Origin: Bradyrhizobium quebecense
GTDB lineage: Bacteria; Pseudomonadota; Alphaproteobacteria; Rhizobiales; Xanthobacteraceae
Direction: 5' to 3'
Assembly (NCBI RefSeq): GCF_013373795.3
Contig: NZ_CP088022.1
Span: 3,534,001-3,598,000, forward strand
DNA length: 64,000 bases
Shown: positions 1 through 8,924 of the stretch, piece by piece
Numbering within the stretch: the first letter of the stretch is position 1
Layout of the letters: each line of letters opens with the position of its first letter
Made by a program: the position numbers and the translations under genes
Notes under the pieces: model-generated
Databases searched by the model: none
What the model saw: only the letters and a program-made list of their open reading frames with translations
What the model was told of the DNA's origin: nothing

Positions 1-861
1 CTGCATCTGACGCGCGCTGCGCACGGTCAGCTTCTTGCCGGCCTCGAGCACCACCTTGCCGGTGTCGGCGTCGATCAGGTCGTTCACGGTCGAATAACCG
101 CGGAAGCGGTTGGCATCGAACGGCACGCGCCATCCGTCCTTGGTCCGCTTGTAGGTGATCTTCTTGTAGAAGGTCGACAGGATCTGCTCGCCGTCGAGAC
201 CGAGCGCGTACATCAGCGAGGTCACGGGCAGCTTGCGCCGGCGGTCGATGCGCGCGAACACGATGTCCTTGGCGTCGAACTCGATGTCGAGCCAGGAACC
301 GCGATACGGAATCACGCGCGCGGCAAACAACAGCTTGCCGGACGAATGGGTCTTGCCCTTGTCGTGGTCGAAGAACACGCCGGGCGAACGGTGCATCTGC
401 GAGACGATGACGCGCTCGGTGCCGTTGACGACGAAGGTGCCGTTCATCGTCATGAGCGGGATATCGCCCATGTAGACGTCCTGCTCCTTGATGTCCTTCA
501 CCGACTTGGCGCCGGTTTCCTCGTCGATATCGAACACGATGAGGCGCAGCGTCACCTTGAGCGGCGCAGCGAAGGTCATGCCGCGCTGGCGGCACTCGTC
601 GACGTCATACTTCGGCTGTTCGAACTCGTAGCGGACGAATTCGAGCATCGAGGTGCCGGAGAAATCCGAGATCGGAAATACCGAGCGGAATACCGCCTGC
701 AGGCCCTCGTCGAGGCGACCGCCGGCCGGCTCGTCAACCATCAGGAACTGGTCGTAGGATGCCTTCTGAACCTCGATGAGGTTCGGCATCTCGGCGACTT
801 CCTTGATGTGACCGAAAAACTTGCGTACGCGTTTGCGACCGGTGAATGTCTGCTGCGCCAT
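1..861 (-). CDS. rpoB: RNA polymerase beta subunit, N-terminal part (cut by window edge)
   Basis: This is the first 287 codons of the beta subunit of RNA polymerase; the rest lies outside the window. The protein starts [17 protein letters not shown] and contains the conserved stretch [17 protein letters not shown] followed by HRSPGVFF, typical of the beta protrusion/lobe region. The start ATG at 861 has GAGG five bases upstream on the minus strand. It is the last visible gene of the ribosomal protein/polymerase block and follows rplL after a 441-base gap that carries a strong hairpin. Identification is firm; only the missing C-terminus limits what can be said. Confidence 0.98.
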   Translation of the reverse strand, partial: MAQQTFTGRKRVRKFFGHIKEVAEMPNLIEVQKASYDQFLMVDEPAGGRLDEGLQAVFRSVFPISDFSGTSMLEFVRYEFEQPKYDVDECRQRGMTFAAPLKVTLRLIVFDIDEETGAKSVKDIKEQDVYMGDIPLMTMNGTFVVNGTERVIVSQMHRSPGVFFDHDKGKTHSSGKLLFAARVIPYRGSWLDIEFDAKDIVFARIDRRRKLPVTSLMYALGLDGEQILSTFYKKITYKRTKDGWRVPFDANRFRGYSTVNDLIDADTGKVVLEAGKKLTVRSARQMQ

Positions 862-1302
862 CGTGGCCTCTCATTTTCGTCGCCTTTGTGGGGCGAACCT
901 TCCGGGACGCGATTGCCATCGCCCCCGGGTTGAATTTCGAATCGTCCCGAAGGAACGAAGCGCAAAGTCAGGAATTAAATCCCCGGCCCGGCCCCATCAC
1001 CTCCAAAACGCAAAACGACGCGCGAGGCGCATCACTGCACCCGCTCGTCCAAACGCTCCGCTTTACGGACTGAAAAAGCCCGAAATCTGACTGTCTCCCA
1101 ACGGCTTCCGCCGGGTGCCCTGCCGCCCCCGCCGCCTACCGTGTTTTTCTGCTGCCAACCCGATATGGGATGGCAATAAAGGAGATTCGAGGGTTAAGTC
1201 CACGGATCCCCACACTTTCTTGTGTCCGGCGCACCACGCGACAACCTGTCGCACGCCGCTTGCATGGCCCGGGAGCGCCCTGCGGCGCTCCCGGATCGCG
1301 CA
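862..1302 (-). other. rplL-rpoB intergenic region
   Basis: This gap of 441 bases holds no convincing gene. It begins just after rplL with a strong hairpin (listed separately) and ends with the rpoB ribosome binding site. Open frames here lack ribosome binding sites and family resemblance. A spacer with an attenuator at this place is known from other bacteria. Confidence 0.6.
1269..1294 (-). terminator. Hairpin after rplL, probable attenuator before rpoB
   Basis: An 11-bp perfect stem (CCGGGAGCGCC and its complement, 1269-1279 with 1284-1294) with loop CTGC lies 8 bases past the rplL stop. No T-run follows on the minus strand. That suits partial termination or an RNA-processing site rather than a full stop, in line with the attenuator known between rplL and rpoB in E. 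coli. Confidence 0.6.
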
Positions 1303-1680
1303 TTACTTGAGCTCGACCTTGGCGCCAGCCTTCTCGAGCTGGGCCTTGATCTTGTCGGCTTCGTCCTTGTTGACGCCTTCCTTGACGGGCTTCGGAGCGC
1401 CTTCGACGAGGTCCTTGGCTTCCTTCAGGCCCAGGCCGGTGATGGCGCGGACTTCCTTGATGACTTCGATCTTCTTGTCGCCGGCGGCAGCCAGCACGAC
1501 GGTGAAGTCGGTCTTCTCTTCAGCCGGAGCAGCGGCAGCACCGCCGGCAGCGGGGCCGGCAACCGCAACGGCGGCAGCGGCGGACACGCCCCACTTTTCT
1601 TCGAGGAGCTTGGCGAGTTCGGCGGCTTCGAGCACGGTGAGGCTCGAGAGGTCGTCGACGATTTTCTGCAAGTCAGCCAT
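1303..1680 (-). CDS. rplL: 50S ribosomal protein L7/L12
   Basis: A 125-residue stalk protein of the large ribosomal subunit that recruits translation GTPases. The order is standard: an N-terminal dimerisation helix pair (residues 1-32, starting [19 protein letters not shown]), an Ala/Gly/Pro-rich hinge (about 34-52) and a globular C-terminal domain with EKTDFTVVL and the conserved [20 protein letters not shown]. Length matches the family. It follows rplJ by 53 bases, as expected for the L10-L12 pair that binds the ribosome as one complex. Confidence 0.98.
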   Translation of the reverse strand: MADLQKIVDDLSSLTVLEAAELAKLLEEKWGVSAAAAVAVAGPAAGGAAAAPAEEKTDFTVVLAAAGDKKIEVIKEVRAITGLGLKEAKDLVEGAPKPVKEGVNKDEADKIKAQLEKAGAKVELK

Positions 1681-1733
1681 TGATCTGTTTCCTTAAACGT
1701 TTGGTTCGAACCAGGTTTGAGATTAGCGAAGGG

Positions 1734-2252
1734 TCAGGCCGCTTCGCTCTTTGAGGCATGAGCCTGAATGACGCGTGCGAGCTTGGCCGCAGGCGCGTTC
1801 GACAGCTGAGCGAGCTTGGTCGCCGGCGCCACGATGAGGCCAACGATCTTGCCGCGCAGTTCGTCGAGCGACGGCAGTGAGGCAAGCGCCTTCACGCTGT
1901 CGACATTCAGGACGGTTTTACCCATCGAGCCGCCGAGGATGACGAACTTCTCGTTCGCCTTGGCGAATTCGATGGCAACCTTTGGCGCCGCAACCGGATC
2001 GTTCGAAGTAGCGATCACGGTCGGTCCCTTCAGCAGGGAGCCGATGGCAGCGACGTCAGTGCCTTCAAGAGCAATTTTGGCGAGACGGTTCTTCGAGACC
2101 TTCACCGACGCACCCGCCTGCTTCATCTGCATGCGCAGCTTCTGCATCTGGGCCACGGTGAGGCCGGAATAATGAGCAACGATCGCAACCGACGTGGTCT
2201 TGAAGACCTCGTTGAGTTGTTCGACCGACTCTTTTTTTGCCGCTCGTTCCAC
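1734..2252 (-). CDS. rplJ: 50S ribosomal protein L10
   Basis: L10 anchors L7/L12 dimers on 23S rRNA. I place the start at the GTG at 2252, giving 172 residues beginning (M)[16 protein letters not shown], with GGAAAGAG six bases upstream. An upstream in-frame ATG at 2312 would add 20 basic, low-complexity residues not found in the family. The core includes [20 protein letters not shown] and the C-terminal helix that binds L12 ([18 protein letters not shown]). It is cotranscribed with rplL. Confidence 0.96.
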   Translation of the reverse strand: MERAAKKESVEQLNEVFKTTSVAIVAHYSGLTVAQMQKLRMQMKQAGASVKVSKNRLAKIALEGTDVAAIGSLLKGPTVIATSNDPVAAPKVAIEFAKANEKFVILGGSMGKTVLNVDSVKALASLPSLDELRGKIVGLIVAPATKLAQLSNAPAAKLARVIQAHASKSEAA

Positions 2253-2783
2253 AGCAAGCTCTTTCCGGTTGGCGGCCTTTCCGCGAAGGCAGGACCGCCG
2301 GGTTGCACCCATCGTCCCGCCCTAAACCTGATCCGTTGGGCGCAAGACCCTTCGGACATGCCGGGCAAGACGACATCTAGAAGCCTGCCCTCCCAGAGCC
2401 TTGCGGCCATGGGCTGTCGAGGTTCGAACCAAACCAGCCTCCCAGCCGCGAACAGGCCGCGACGTGGAGCACAAAATCCGGTCTTCACCCGTCTATGCAG
2501 GCCATGCGATTAAGCCGTTGAAAACACGAAGTTCTCGCGGGCGCCTGCAGTCTCGGACAGGATCGGGCTATCGGCCGGGGCCGAACGCCCTGCTCTCATT
2601 CCGTTGGAGGCGACGGGTTTCCTTCCTTTCGAGCATCCTTGCGGACATGCGGAAAGGAATGATCTCCTATCACCTCAGGTTTTCGGAATGCGAGCACAGA
2701 CATGCCAGCAAGTGCCAGCACGCCCGGAAGCCGCTATGTAACCGGTCCCGCCCTGCTTGCCAAGAGCAAATTTCAGACCAGTT
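2253..2783 (-). promoter_or_regulatory. rplJ leader and spacer
   Basis: This stretch of 531 bases between the hydroxyacid dehydrogenase and rplJ contains no supported gene. In most bacteria the RNA just before rplJ folds into a leader bound by the L10-L12 complex for feedback control. The last 200 bases (about 2253-2460) are GC-rich and could form such a structure, but I cannot assign exact helices by eye. A promoter for rplJL may also lie here, because the upstream gene is not a ribosomal gene. Confidence 0.4.
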
Positions 2784-3785
2784 TCACATTGCGGCCGGGG
2801 AACCGGTTCCAAGGTCGGAACCGCCAGCCGCTGAGGCGCCCCTTACCTCAAACGGCAGCGGCTTGCCGGCGAAGAACGCGTCGAGATTGGCGAGCACGCA
2901 GTCCTGCATCGCCACGTGCGATTCCAGGGTGTGGCCGCCGATATGCGGCGACAGCACGACGTTCGGCAGCGCCGTCAGTTCGTCTGGCGCGTGCGGCTCT
3001 TTGGCGAACACGTCGAGGCCGGCGCCTGCGATTGCGCCATCGGTCAGTGCCGCGACCAGCGCCTTCTGGTCGATGACGGAGCCGCGCGAGATATTGACCA
3101 CGATCCCGCTGCTGCCGAGCCGGCGCAGGATATCGGCATTGACGGCGTGAACCGTGTTCGCGCCGGCGCGCACCGCGATCATCAGCACACTGCACCAGTC
3201 GGTGAGCGCCTCGAGGCTCGGAAAGTGCTGATACGGCACGTCCTGCCGTGACCGGCTGAAATAACCGACCTCGGTCTCGAACGCCGCGACCCGCGCCGCG
3301 ATCTTGCGGCCGATCTCGCCGAGACCATACACGCCGACCTTGCGGCCGCGCATGCCGGCCTGCGGCCGCATCATCGGCGACGGCTTGGCGGTGATCCAGT
3401 CACCGCTGCGGACGTAATTATCGGCGACCGGCAGGCGGCGCGTAGCCGCCAGCATCAGCGTCACCGCGATGTCGGCAACCGATGCGGCATTGGCGCCGGG
3501 GCTGTGGCCGACCGCAATGCCGCGCTTCGCGGCGGCGGCAAGATCGATCCCCTCATAGCCGGTGCCGTAGCAGATGATCGCGCCAAGCTTCGGCAACATG
3601 TCCATCGCCTCGCCGCCGAGTGTCGTCCCACCCGATGTGATCATGGCCCGGATCTCGCCGAGCTCGGCCGCCGGAAACATCTCGGTCGGCCGTTTGCCCG
3701 CGGCATTCAGCAGTTCGTAGCGCTCGCCGAAGCGCACCAGCTCGTTTCTGGGAAAGCGCGAATAGACCAGCACCTTATCGGGCAT
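2784..3785 (-). CDS. D-2-hydroxyacid dehydrogenase (NAD(P)-dependent)
   Basis: A 333-residue oxidoreductase of the D-isomer-specific 2-hydroxyacid dehydrogenase family, which interconverts 2-oxo acids and D-2-hydroxy acids (glyoxylate/hydroxypyruvate-type substrates are likely). The Rossmann motif GLGEIG is at 154-159. The catalytic triad is present: Arg234 in NISRGSV, Glu263 in FAKEPHAP, His281 in LSPHIGGHT. The gene lies on the same strand between rplA and rplJ, an unusual partner for ribosomal genes; an interspersed repeat separates it from rplA. The exact substrate cannot be read from sequence. Confidence 0.9.
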   Translation of the reverse strand: MPDKVLVYSRFPRNELVRFGERYELLNAAGKRPTEMFPAAELGEIRAMITSGGTTLGGEAMDMLPKLGAIICYGTGYEGIDLAAAAKRGIAVGHSPGANAASVADIAVTLMLAATRRLPVADNYVRSGDWITAKPSPMMRPQAGMRGRKVGVYGLGEIGRKIAARVAAFETEVGYFSRSRQDVPYQHFPSLEALTDWCSVLMIAVRAGANTVHAVNADILRRLGSSGIVVNISRGSVIDQKALVAALTDGAIAGAGLDVFAKEPHAPDELTALPNVVLSPHIGGHTLESHVAMQDCVLANLDAFFAGKPLPFEVRGASAAGGSDLGTGSPAAM

Positions 3786-3816
3786 TGTTGTTGTTTCCTG
3801 CGAGCGGCTTCACCTG

Positions 3817-3919
3817 GAGCCTTTTCCGTTTCGATTGAATCGGAACGAGGCTTTGGATTCTCGTCTTGGCGGGTCTTCTTCACGCGAGCCGGTAGCCACT
3901 TCGCGCGAAAACGCTCCGG
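3817..3919 (+). repeat. Interspersed repeat, family A copy 1
   Basis: About 100 bases that resemble copies at 36847 and 46826. Shared pieces are a CTTCACGCGA(A/G)CCGG core and a tail CACTTCGC(T/G)CGAAAACGCT. This copy also has the imperfect TTTCGATTGAATCGGAACGA palindrome. It lies in the gap between rplA and the hydroxyacid dehydrogenase and is probably a Bradyrhizobium-type intergenic repeat. Confidence 0.7.
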
Positions 3920-3983
3920 CAAAACAAAGGGCGGAACCGGTTGCCCGATCCCGCCCCTCTTTATTTCGTCACGACGAAAGACC

Positions 3984-4676
3984 TCAGCCGAGGATCGTGC
4001 CCGGCTCGACCTTCACGCCCGGGCCCATGGTGGAAGAAACCGCCACGCGCTGGATATAGGTGCCCTTGGAACCCGCCGGCTTCGCCTTGGAGACCGCATC
4101 CGCGAGCGCCTTGACGTTCTCGACCAGCTTGTCCTCGGAGAACGAGGCCTTGCCGATGCCGGCCTGCACAATGCCGGCCTTCTCGACGCGGAACTCGACC
4201 GAGCCGCCCTTGGCGCCCTTCACGGCGTTGGTGACGTCCATGGTCACGGTGCCGATCTTCGGGTTCGGCATCATGCCGCGCGGACCGAGCACCTTACCGA
4301 GGCGGCCGACCAGCGGCATCATGTCGGGAGTAGCGATACAACGATCGAAGTCGATCGCACCGCCCTGCACCTTCTCGACCAGGTCTTCGGCACCGACGAC
4401 GTCGGCACCGGCGGCCTTGGCTTCCTCAGCCTTGGCGCCGCGCGCGAACACGCCGACGCGCAGCGTACGGCCGGTTCCGTTCGGCAGGTTGACGACGCCG
4501 CGGACCATCTGGTCGGCATGGCGCGGGTCGACGCCGAGATTGATCGCGATCTCGATCGTCTCGTCGAACTTCGACTTGGCGCGCTCCTTGACCATCTTGA
4601 TGGCGTCCGCGAGCGGGTAGAGCTTCTCGCGATCGACACCCTCGCGGGCCTTCTTCAAACGCTTTCCGATTGCCAT
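3984..4676 (-). CDS. rplA: 50S ribosomal protein L1
   Basis: L1 (230 residues) forms the L1 stalk near the ribosomal E site and can repress its own operon. The protein starts [20 protein letters not shown] and holds the family blocks [35 protein letters not shown] and the C-terminal [15 protein letters not shown]. It follows rplK with only six bases between the two genes, so they are certainly cotranscribed. Confidence 0.98.
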   Translation of the reverse strand: MAIGKRLKKAREGVDREKLYPLADAIKMVKERAKSKFDETIEIAINLGVDPRHADQMVRGVVNLPNGTGRTLRVGVFARGAKAEEAKAAGADVVGAEDLVEKVQGGAIDFDRCIATPDMMPLVGRLGKVLGPRGMMPNPKIGTVTMDVTNAVKGAKGGSVEFRVEKAGIVQAGIGKASFSEDKLVENVKALADAVSKAKPAGSKGTYIQRVAVSSTMGPGVKVEPGTILG

Positions 4677-4682
4677 GGCCCG

Positions 4683-5111
4683 TTACCCCGCAACTTCCAG
4701 ACCCATCGAACGGGCAGAGCCCTCGACCATCTTCATGGCCGATTCGATGGTGTCGCAATTCAAGTCCTTCATCTTCTTCTCGGCGATCTCGCGCACCTGC
4801 GCCTTGGTCACCTGGCCGGCCTTGTCGCGGCCCGGCGCCTTCGAGCCGGACTGGATCTTGGCAGCCTGCTTGAGGAAGAACGACATCGGGGGCGTCTTCA
4901 TCTCGAAGGTGAAGGAACGATCGGCGTAGATCGTGATCACCACCGGGATTGGGGTATTCTTCTCTTCCTTCTGGGTCTGCGCGTTGAACGCCTTGCAGAA
5001 CTCCATGATGTTGAGACCGCGCTGACCAAGCGCGGGGCCGATCGGGGGCGAAGGATTCGCCGCACCGGCCGGGACCTGAAGCTTCAGGTATCCGGTCACT
5101 TTCTTTGCCAT
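4683..5111 (-). CDS. rplK: 50S ribosomal protein L11
   Basis: L11 (142 residues) binds the GTPase-associated centre of 23S rRNA. It shows [20 protein letters not shown], the glycine/proline-rich [22 protein letters not shown] block, and the C-terminal rRNA-binding domain ending [11 protein letters not shown]. It lies between nusG and rplA on the minus strand, in the standard order. Confidence 0.98.
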   Translation of the reverse strand: MAKKVTGYLKLQVPAGAANPSPPIGPALGQRGLNIMEFCKAFNAQTQKEEKNTPIPVVITIYADRSFTFEMKTPPMSFFLKQAAKIQSGSKAPGRDKAGQVTKAQVREIAEKKMKDLNCDTIESAMKMVEGSARSMGLEVAG

Positions 5112-5241
5112 TTATCGCTCCTGTTGTGCCGGACGGTGCCGGCGGTTTCAGGTTCCGTGGTTCGGTTGAAGGGGCTGGCGACCGCCTCCTCCCTCCCACG
5201 GCCTCTCACTTGACGGGGGGCATATACCCCACGCCGTCCGG

Positions 5242-5796
5242 TCAGACCACCTTTTCGACCTGACCGAATTCCAGTTCCACGGGGGTCGCGCGGCCGAAGA
5301 TCGACACCGCGACCTTCACGCGCGAGCGCGCCTCGTCGATTTCTTCCACCACGCCGGAGAACGAGGCGAACGGGCCGTCGGCCACGCGCACGTTCTCGCC
5401 GATTTCGAACGATACCGACGCCTTGGGACGCTCCACGCCCTCTTGCACCTGGTGCAGGATCCGCATCGCCTCGGATTCCGAGATCGGCATCGGCTTGTTT
5501 TCAGCGCCCAGGAAGCCGGTCACCTTCGGGGTGTTCTTGATCAGATGGAACGCCTCGTCGGTCAGCTTCATCTTCACCAGCACATAGCCCGGGAAGAACT
5601 TGCGCTCGGCGTCGATCTTGCGGCCGCGGCGCACCTCGGTGACCTTCTCGGTCGGCACCAGCACCTGCTCGAACAGCTCTTCCAGCCCGCGCTGCTTGGC
5701 CTGCTCGCGGATCGATTCCGCGACCTTCTTCTCGAAGTTCGAATAGGCGTGAACGATGTACCAGCGCTTGTCCATCAATTGAGTTCCCATGCTCAT
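5242..5796 (-). CDS. nusG: Transcription termination/antitermination factor NusG
   Basis: NusG (184 residues) binds elongating RNA polymerase and links it to Rho or the ribosome. The NGN domain runs from about residue 8 (DKRWYIVHAYSNFEKKVAESI) through FFPGYVLVKM; the KOW domain lies near the C-terminus (GENVRVADGPFASFSGVVEEID). The chosen ATG at 5796 shares one base with the secE stop codon (TGATG), which implies translational coupling. Alternative in-frame ATGs at 5790 and 5775 would shorten it by 2 or 7 residues, and the 5775 start has a GGGA upstream. Confidence 0.96.
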   Translation of the reverse strand: MSMGTQLMDKRWYIVHAYSNFEKKVAESIREQAKQRGLEELFEQVLVPTEKVTEVRRGRKIDAERKFFPGYVLVKMKLTDEAFHLIKNTPKVTGFLGAENKPMPISESEAMRILHQVQEGVERPKASVSFEIGENVRVADGPFASFSGVVEEIDEARSRVKVAVSIFGRATPVELEFGQVEKVV

Positions 5797-5987
5797 CAGT
5801 GGATGCCCAGTACCAGGGTGATGAGGTAGCGGATGACCTGGTCCGCGGCGAAGAAGAAGATCGAGGCCAGCGCCACCATCACGAACACCATGATGGTCGT
5901 GATGGTCGTCTCGCGGCGCGTCGGCCAGGTGACCTTGGCGGTCTCCGAGCGCACTTCCTGCAGGAATTTGAACGGGCTGAAAGCCAT
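5796..5987 (-). CDS. secE: Preprotein translocase subunit SecE
   Basis: A 63-residue SecE of the short single-span type. An amphipathic N-terminal helix carries the family signature FLQEVRSETAKVTWPTRRET, followed by one membrane segment (about residues 31-57, including IMVFVMVALASIFFFAADQV). It completes the SecYEG channel in the inner membrane and precedes nusG directly. In related genomes tRNA-Trp normally sits just upstream; here that tRNA is about 4.2 kb away. Confidence 0.97.
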   Translation of the reverse strand: MAFSPFKFLQEVRSETAKVTWPTRRETTITTIMVFVMVALASIFFFAADQVIRYLITLVLGIH

Positions 5988-6319
5988 CGTGAGATCCGCG
6001 TCCGTCTCCGGACGATTTGCAACGTTTCAAGGAATCCGAACAGCCGACCTTGCGGACCCAGCCCTCGTTTGGAAGGTTGAGCCGATAAACGAGCTCGAAT
6101 GTTCGGGGAATTAGGCCGCGCCGGATATCCGCGATCAAAGCGGGCCGGCTGCGAGTGCCGGGTATCTACTGCGAGACCGGCCAAAGGTCAAGGTCGGCGG
6201 GGTCGCGCCCCACCCCGGCCGCGCCCGCGGCGGATCGGAACGGGGCCCCTCGAATCAAAGACTTAGGCTGATGGTACGAGGTCCGTTGCCCCGGCCGCCC
6301 ACCGCGGCGACCGGGTGGA

Positions 6320-7920
6320 TCACCCGGCAAAGCTCTTCTGGACCGCCTGATCCAGCGTGGCACCGCCGACATAGCGCTGGCGCAGTTCGCGCTTGAGCAA
6401 CTTGCCGCTCGGGTTCTTCGGCAGGCTGTCAACGAAGATGACCCGCTTCGGCACCTTGACGCGGCGCAGTGCTTGATCACGGCCTCGGCATCGAGGCTCT
6501 CGCCCGCCTTGGCCACCACGATCGCGGTCACCGCCTCGATCCAGCGCGGATCGGGCAGCCCGACCACCGCGACCTCCGACACCGCGGGCAGCCGGTAGAT
6601 CATCTCCTCGACCTCGCGGCTTGCGACATTCTCGCCGCCGCTCTTGATCATGTCCTTCACGCGATCGACGACCGTGATGTAGCCGTCGGCATCGACAGTC
6701 GCGAGATCGCCGGAATGAAACCAGCCGCCGGCAAACGCCGCCGCGGTCTTGACCGGATCGTTGTAGTAGCCGGACAAGAGATGCGGCGAGCGGTGCACGA
6801 TCTCGCCGACCTCCCCGACCCCGACGTCGGTCATGTCCGGCTTCACCACCCGCGTCTCGACATTGATCGCGGGCTTGCCGGCAGAGCCTGCCTTCGGCAG
6901 CTGGAGCTCCGGCGCCAGCACGGTCGCGAGCGGTGCGATCTCGGTCTGGCCGTAGAAATTCCAGAACTTCACGTGGGGCAACCGCCGCTGCAGCTCGAGC
7001 AACACGTCGACCGGCATGATCGAGGCGCCGTAATAGCCCTTGCGCAGGGTCGAGAGATCAGTACGATCGAACGCGCCCGAGCGCAGCATCGCGATCCAGA
7101 TCGTCGGCGGCGCGAAGAACGAATTGATCTTGTGGGCTGCGATCAGCGCCAGGACGTTGTCGGGCACCGGCTTGCCGGTAATGAGACTGGTGGCGCCGAG
7201 ATAGATCGCGGGCCCCAGGAAGACGTCGAGCTGCGCGCAGTGATAGAGCGGCAGCGCGTGCAGCACGGTGTCGTCGGTCGCCATGCCGCCGTCGATGATG
7301 CAGCTGACATACTGCCACATCACGGCTTCATGGGTGAGGATCGCGCCTTTCGGCAGCGACTCCGTGCCGCTGGTGTAAATGATCTGGGCGGGATCGCGGC
7401 TGTCGACCGAGGCATCCGGCGCCGAGGCGTCGCTGTGCAGCAGGCTGTCGAACGTCGTGATGCCGTCGGGCGCGGTGGCCGGATCCTCGCCGGGCAGCCA
7501 GATCAGGGTTTCGACTGCCGAGCTATTGGCGGCCGCAGCGTGCGCCGTCTCCACGAAATCGGGCCCGACCGCGAGCAGCTTCGCACCGGAGTTGGCGAGG
7601 ATGAAATTGATCTCGTCGAGATTGAGCATGAAGTTGATCGGCACCAGGATCGCGCCGATCCGCGCCACCGCGAAGCGCAGCGCGGCAAAGCCATGCGAGT
7701 TGCGCGACAGCACTGCAACACGATCGCCCTTCGCAATGCCCAGCGCAAGCAAGCCGCGTCCGAGCCGATTGCAGATCGCGTCCATCTCCGCGAAGGTCCA
7801 GCTCACCTCGCCGCAGATCAGCGCGGCCTTGTTGGGGTAACGCTTGGCGGACCGGCGCAGCAGATCGCCGATGCTGTGCTCGCGGGCGCGCTGGATGGTT
7901 GCTGCGATGTCTCCGCTCAT
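6320..7920 (-). pseudogene. AMP-forming acyl-CoA synthetase, frameshifted near the C-terminus
   Basis: An adenylate-forming ligase that would activate a carboxylic acid to its CoA ester. The ATP-binding motif IYTSGTESLPKG lies at about 181-192; YGQTEIAPLA and GWFHSGDLATVDADGYITVVDRVKDM follow. Up to about codon 487 the frame is normal. After KHCAA it is lost: the expected ending (VKVPKRVIFVDSLPKNPSGK, then LLKRELRQRY, with the catalytic lysine) continues in another frame to the stop at 6320. About five codons (an LAGFK-like piece) also seem deleted at 6455-6470. The unshifted frame runs on to 6166 with unrelated residues. It could be a true pseudogene or a sequencing error. It is followed downstream by secE and preceded by the GntR gene. 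Confidence 0.75.
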
Positions 7921-7974
7921 AAAGTCCCTCCCGAATGTGCTTTTTGTCGTTGTCTTGTCTTCGCCGCGCCGTCG

Positions 7975-8745
7975 CTATTGCCGGGCGGCGTAGGCGTGTT
8001 CCATGTAGGTGTGCTCGACCGAGCGATCGAGCGAGGCGATCTTCTCAAAGCCGCGCCGCCAGTCCTGCAAATGCCGCCGGGTCCATAGCACGCCGGCCTC
8101 CTTGTCGCGCCGCGTGACCGCATCGAGGATGTGGCGATGCGCCTCGACGAGGCGCGCGCCGCCCTCCGGCACGCCGCCGACGATCATCTCGGTGGTCGGA
8201 AAGAACAGCTGCGCGGCAGGCTCGCGGGCGAGTTGCAGCACGCGGTTCTGTGAGGCCTTGGCCATCAGCACGTGGAATTCCGCATCGAGCTCGGCGAGAT
8301 CAGCGGGATTGCCGACCACGGCCGCACTGCGCTCGAGATTGCCGGCGAGTTCGGCGAGGTTCGCCTCGGTCGCGCGCTCCACCGCACCCTCGACGCTCGC
8401 GACCTCCAGCGTCATCGACGTCTCGAACAATTCGCGGAACGTCACCTCGTGCAGGATCAGCGCGCGGGACAGCCGCGTGGCGAGCTTGTTGTAGCGCGGC
8501 AGACAAGCCTGCAGGCGACGGCTGGAATCGCGGCGGATCAGCCCGCCCTCCTCGAGCACGCGAATGCCTTCGCGCACCGTCGAGCGGTTGACGCCGAACT
8601 GCGCGACCAGTTGCTGCTCGGTGCCGATCGGCTCGCCCGGCTTGATCCGGCCGTTGATGATCTCGCGTTCGATCGCGTCCGCGACCTTCTGATAGGCCGG
8701 CGCGACATCGATGCGCCGGAACCGCGGCGTGGCGGGCATCTTCAC
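7975..8745 (-). CDS. GntR-family transcriptional regulator (FCD domain)
   Basis: A 256-residue regulator of the FadR/FCD branch. The winged helix occupies about residues 15-80 (AYQKVADAIEREIINGRIKPGE, then TEQQLVAQFGVNRSTVREGIRVLEEGGLIRR). The all-helical FCD ligand-binding domain spans about 95-235, with the metal-site candidates D (LAELDAEFHVLMAKAS) and H (VEAHRHILDAV). Its gene is divergent from the ABC binding protein and precedes the acyl-CoA synthetase. Two identical palindromes TTTGTCGGACAAA in the intergenic region are the likely operators, so it probably controls both directions in response to an organic acid or its CoA ester. Confidence 0.92.
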   Translation of the reverse strand: MKMPATPRFRRIDVAPAYQKVADAIEREIINGRIKPGEPIGTEQQLVAQFGVNRSTVREGIRVLEEGGLIRRDSSRRLQACLPRYNKLATRLSRALILHEVTFRELFETSMTLEVASVEGAVERATEANLAELAGNLERSAAVVGNPADLAELDAEFHVLMAKASQNRVLQLAREPAAQLFFPTTEMIVGGVPEGGARLVEAHRHILDAVTRRDKEAGVLWTRRHLQDWRRGFEKIASLDRSVEHTYMEHAYAARQ

Positions 8746-8768
8746 TCCCGGGAGGCTCCCGATTGTCT

Positions 8769-8781
8769 TTTGTCGGACAAA
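8769..8781. promoter_or_regulatory. Candidate GntR operator 1
   Basis: The 13-base perfect palindrome TTTGTCGGACAAA lies 24 bases upstream of the GntR gene start. An identical copy lies 111 bases away, close to the divergent gene. Its size and symmetry suit FCD-type GntR regulators. Confidence 0.7.
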
Positions 8782-8879
8782 GGATAGGCGAAGGCATTTA
8801 GAGCGTCAAATCGGCTCTTCTTGGCCGTATTGTCGCACCCGCCCGGCACGAATTGACACTGGAACCGGGCAAATCTAGC

Positions 8880-8892
8880 TTTGTCGGACAAA
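8880..8892. promoter_or_regulatory. Candidate GntR operator 2
   Basis: A second exact copy of TTTGTCGGACAAA, 32 bases before the ATG of the binding-protein gene. Its position near the likely promoter/start of transcription suits repression of the transport gene. Confidence 0.7.
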
Positions 8893-8924
8893 CCGATAAT
8901 AACATCTTGGGGAGGCGCATCACC

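Noticed and set aside
2415..2440. GGTTCGAACC palindrome resembling a tRNA T-loop
   Set aside because: No other tRNA arms are present; it lies in the rplJ leader region.
5988..6330. Possible attachment-site copy of the tRNA-Trp 3' end beside secE
   Set aside because: No stretch matching the tRNA end (GGCAGGAGTGGC or its complement) was found there.
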